Positions 62,061-64,000 of a DNA stretch of 64,000 nt are shown here, in pieces. Position numbers and translations under genes: made by a program. The DNA is from Nymphaea colorata. Its lineage: Eukaryota > Streptophyta > Magnoliopsida > Nymphaeales > Nymphaeaceae. The notes under the pieces were generated by a model. That model was given only the letters and a program-made list of their open reading frames with translations, had not been told where the DNA came from and searched no databases. Location: positions 20,847,716-20,911,715 of the forward strand of contig NC_045144.1 in NCBI RefSeq assembly GCF_008831285.2, written 5' to 3'. The stretch's first letter is position 1. Every line of letters starts with the position of its first letter.

Positions 62061-62820
62061 GTAATAATTTTTAGTACAAATATTTAGCACTTGAGATTCG
62101 TAGAACATGTGATTCGTAGAACTTGAGATCACCCTCAACAAGCTCAGTAGGATACTAGGATTTGTCCTCCAAGAATCAAACTTAATGAAAAAAATATCTA
62201 TATGCAGGAAAGGCACTAAAAATTAACGTTTTAGGCAATAATACATGTATAAGTAAAAAAGCTCAAACCTCGACGTAGGGATTAACAAAGATGACACTTT
62301 AGATTCTAATCTTATTATTGACATTGGATGTTTGCAAATATTTAGCACTACCAATTGTACATTCCAAATTTCGATTATTCATATCTATATTTTCCAAACT
62401 TATGCTTTTGCTTCATTTGAGAGAATAGAGTTGGCGGGAAGACCTCATATCTGTCGTTGTTTGAAAACTTGGATGTCACAATCTTATAAAATGGAAAGTG
62501 TAGTGTTAGGACTAGAGTAGCAAACGGTTCAAGTTTGGAAGCTGTACGTATAAATAAAAAAATCCATGCATTTAAGTATTCAATAATAAGGATGGAAACT
62601 TTAGGTTTCATTATTAATAATGGTTCCAAATACTGATGGTCCCACCTTTTGTTTAGCAGAACTAGCTATACACCAGAAGCAGTTACTCATACTTTACATG
62701 AAGATGGTTAAACATAGCTACAATATCAAAAGAGGTGTCAATATGGAGCATAACAAACATGTGACTAAACCTATTAAGCGAGAAATGAGAGTTGGAACAC
62801 GAAATGCTATATTCTTCAAT
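62061..62820. other. AT-rich spacer, possibly the 3' end of the LINE
   Basis: No gene recognised. The LINE to the right reads leftwards, so its 3' untranslated region and tail may reach into this stretch; no clear poly-A tail (poly-T here) was seen. Confidence 0.3.
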
Positions 62821-62829
62821 TAGAATACA

Positions 62830-64000
62830 CTTGCTACGGACACAAGTTAGCCATTTATGATTCCAAAACTTTATCAAGCCTTCTTCAATCCTCCATTTAA
62901 CGTTATTGGCAATTCCTTTCCAGCTATTGGAGAGGCCTTTAAGGAACCATAATGAAGAGGAGTTCTTGAATATCTCATGAGACCAGAAAGTGTCATTTCA
63001 GAGGTAATTCTTAAGAACAAATTTGGCCTGGGCTTAACTTGAAGCAAACCTGCAAAGCAAGAAAAGCAATTTGACTTTGACTAATTTCACAAACATAATT
63101 AATGTCTGCCCTACCTTCCTTAATCAAATGACTGATCACATTCCAAGAAATGAGATGTCTGAATCCAGTCTGAGAAGAGGAGTCCCAAAGGAAGGAAGAT
63201 ATAGGAGATTACCCAATATTGAATAATGTAAATTATTACATGATTTATAAGGCACAACCTGCCAAAAAACAAGACGAACCTTCACTTCCAACTGGCATGC
63301 TGCTTGTTAACTTTGAGAATTATGCACTCACACCATTCCTCTCTCAACCGGTCATGGAACAGTAAGACTCGAAGGTAACAAATGGAAAAAGTCCAGACCA
63401 ACCAATCTTGCATAGAGCTAATCCAAAGGACCATCAAATCCTCCACATGAAATTGACATACTGACTGGAGTTAATCCTAAGCCCCACGCAATTGGACAAC
63501 TTCTCCAACATAGATTCCACCATTTTCAAGGGATTGACCTTTGCCCAAAAAAATAGCAGCACATCACACATGAAGAAGACTATCACTGAACACTTATCCT
63601 CACAGGGGAAGGGTGTGCGTAGAAAACTCTTATCTCTAGCATATTCATAGACAAGCCTAAAGAAGGCCTCTATGACAATAATAAAAAGGAAAATGGTCAC
63701 CCAGCCTCATACCTCGTTTAAGGTTAAAAAACCTACCTGGGCTACCATTCGCCAAAACTGCTGCCAAAGCAATAGAGACATAGGTGAATACTCTAAGGAG
63801 CTGTTGGAAGTACCCTTGGTAATATGCTAGGATGGCATGTTGATCCCCAATCATGGAGCCTTCCACCTCCAGCTCAGTGATGGAACTTCTTTTTCTCCTA
63901 CTTCTGGAAATAAGTGGTATTACGATCACCTTCCGACATCCATCTCACCCTAGCCGATGTCACCAACTGCTCCCTTCCTCATCGAGGCACTTCCTTATTG
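62830..64000 (-). mobile_element. Degenerate LINE (L1-type) reverse transcriptase fragment
   Basis: Read on the minus strand from the window end: EVEGSMIGDQHAILAYYQGYF (linker), LANGSPGRFFNLKRGMRLGD (the RT motif normally ending RQGD), FIIVIEAFFRLVYEYARDK, a decayed catalytic block (where FADD is expected I read FFMCDVLLFF), NPLKMVESMLEKLSNCVGLRIN, then SWKxRFVLFFGRLCLINH, and finally IANNVKWRIEEGLIKFWNHK. These are the typical plant LINE blocks in order. Frames change several times and stops intervene, so it is a dead copy. It continues beyond the right edge of the window. Confidence 0.8.

Overview
This is nuclear DNA from a flowering plant. The evidence is GT-AG introns, a two-domain (group I) WRKY transcription factor, plant RING-H2 genes, hAT and LINE transposons, MITE-like repeats and long (TA)n/(GA)n microsatellites in an AT-rich background. 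I cannot name the species from sequence alone. A 100-N assembly gap lies at 17421-17520.

Layout. 1-4.7 kb: AT-rich intergenic DNA with repeat debris. 4.7-13.6 kb (minus): a six-exon group I WRKY gene, closest in my recollection to WRKY20, with both WRKY domains intact. 13.9-17.4 kb: its upstream region, with MITE-like repeats and microsatellites. 17.5-20.9 kb: a duplicated block ('X') starting exactly at the gap. 21.6-27.0 kb (minus): a five-exon gene for a 250-residue single-pass membrane protein that I take to be plant-conserved but unnamed. 27.7-42.4 kb and 59.6-60.4 kb: a cluster of single-exon RING-H2 genes. It has three full-length members of one type, one copy with an in-frame deletion, one full-length gene of a second type and one 5'-truncated relic. 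43-49 kb: repeat-rich DNA with a few exon-like fragments. 49.07-54.67 kb: a broken hAT transposase gene carrying a nested hAT element with an apparently intact transposase, matching terminal inverted repeats and a perfect 8-bp target duplication. 55.1-62.1 kb: a second, mosaic copy of blocks X and Y (the RING unit). 62.8-64.0 kb (minus): a degenerate LINE reverse transcriptase running off the window.

The two single-copy cellular genes (WRKY factor and membrane protein) look intact, with consistent splice phases. The rest of the window has been shaped by duplication and transposition. The RING unit exists as copy A (30.6-33.5 kb), an inverted copy B (39.1-42.3 kb) and a direct copy C (57.4-61.0 kb). 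Block X precedes Y directly in copy C, but the membrane-protein gene separates them in copy A. The nested hAT element, with its array of 16-bp palindromes at one end, is the most striking discrete structure. I found no rRNA, tRNA or CRISPR.
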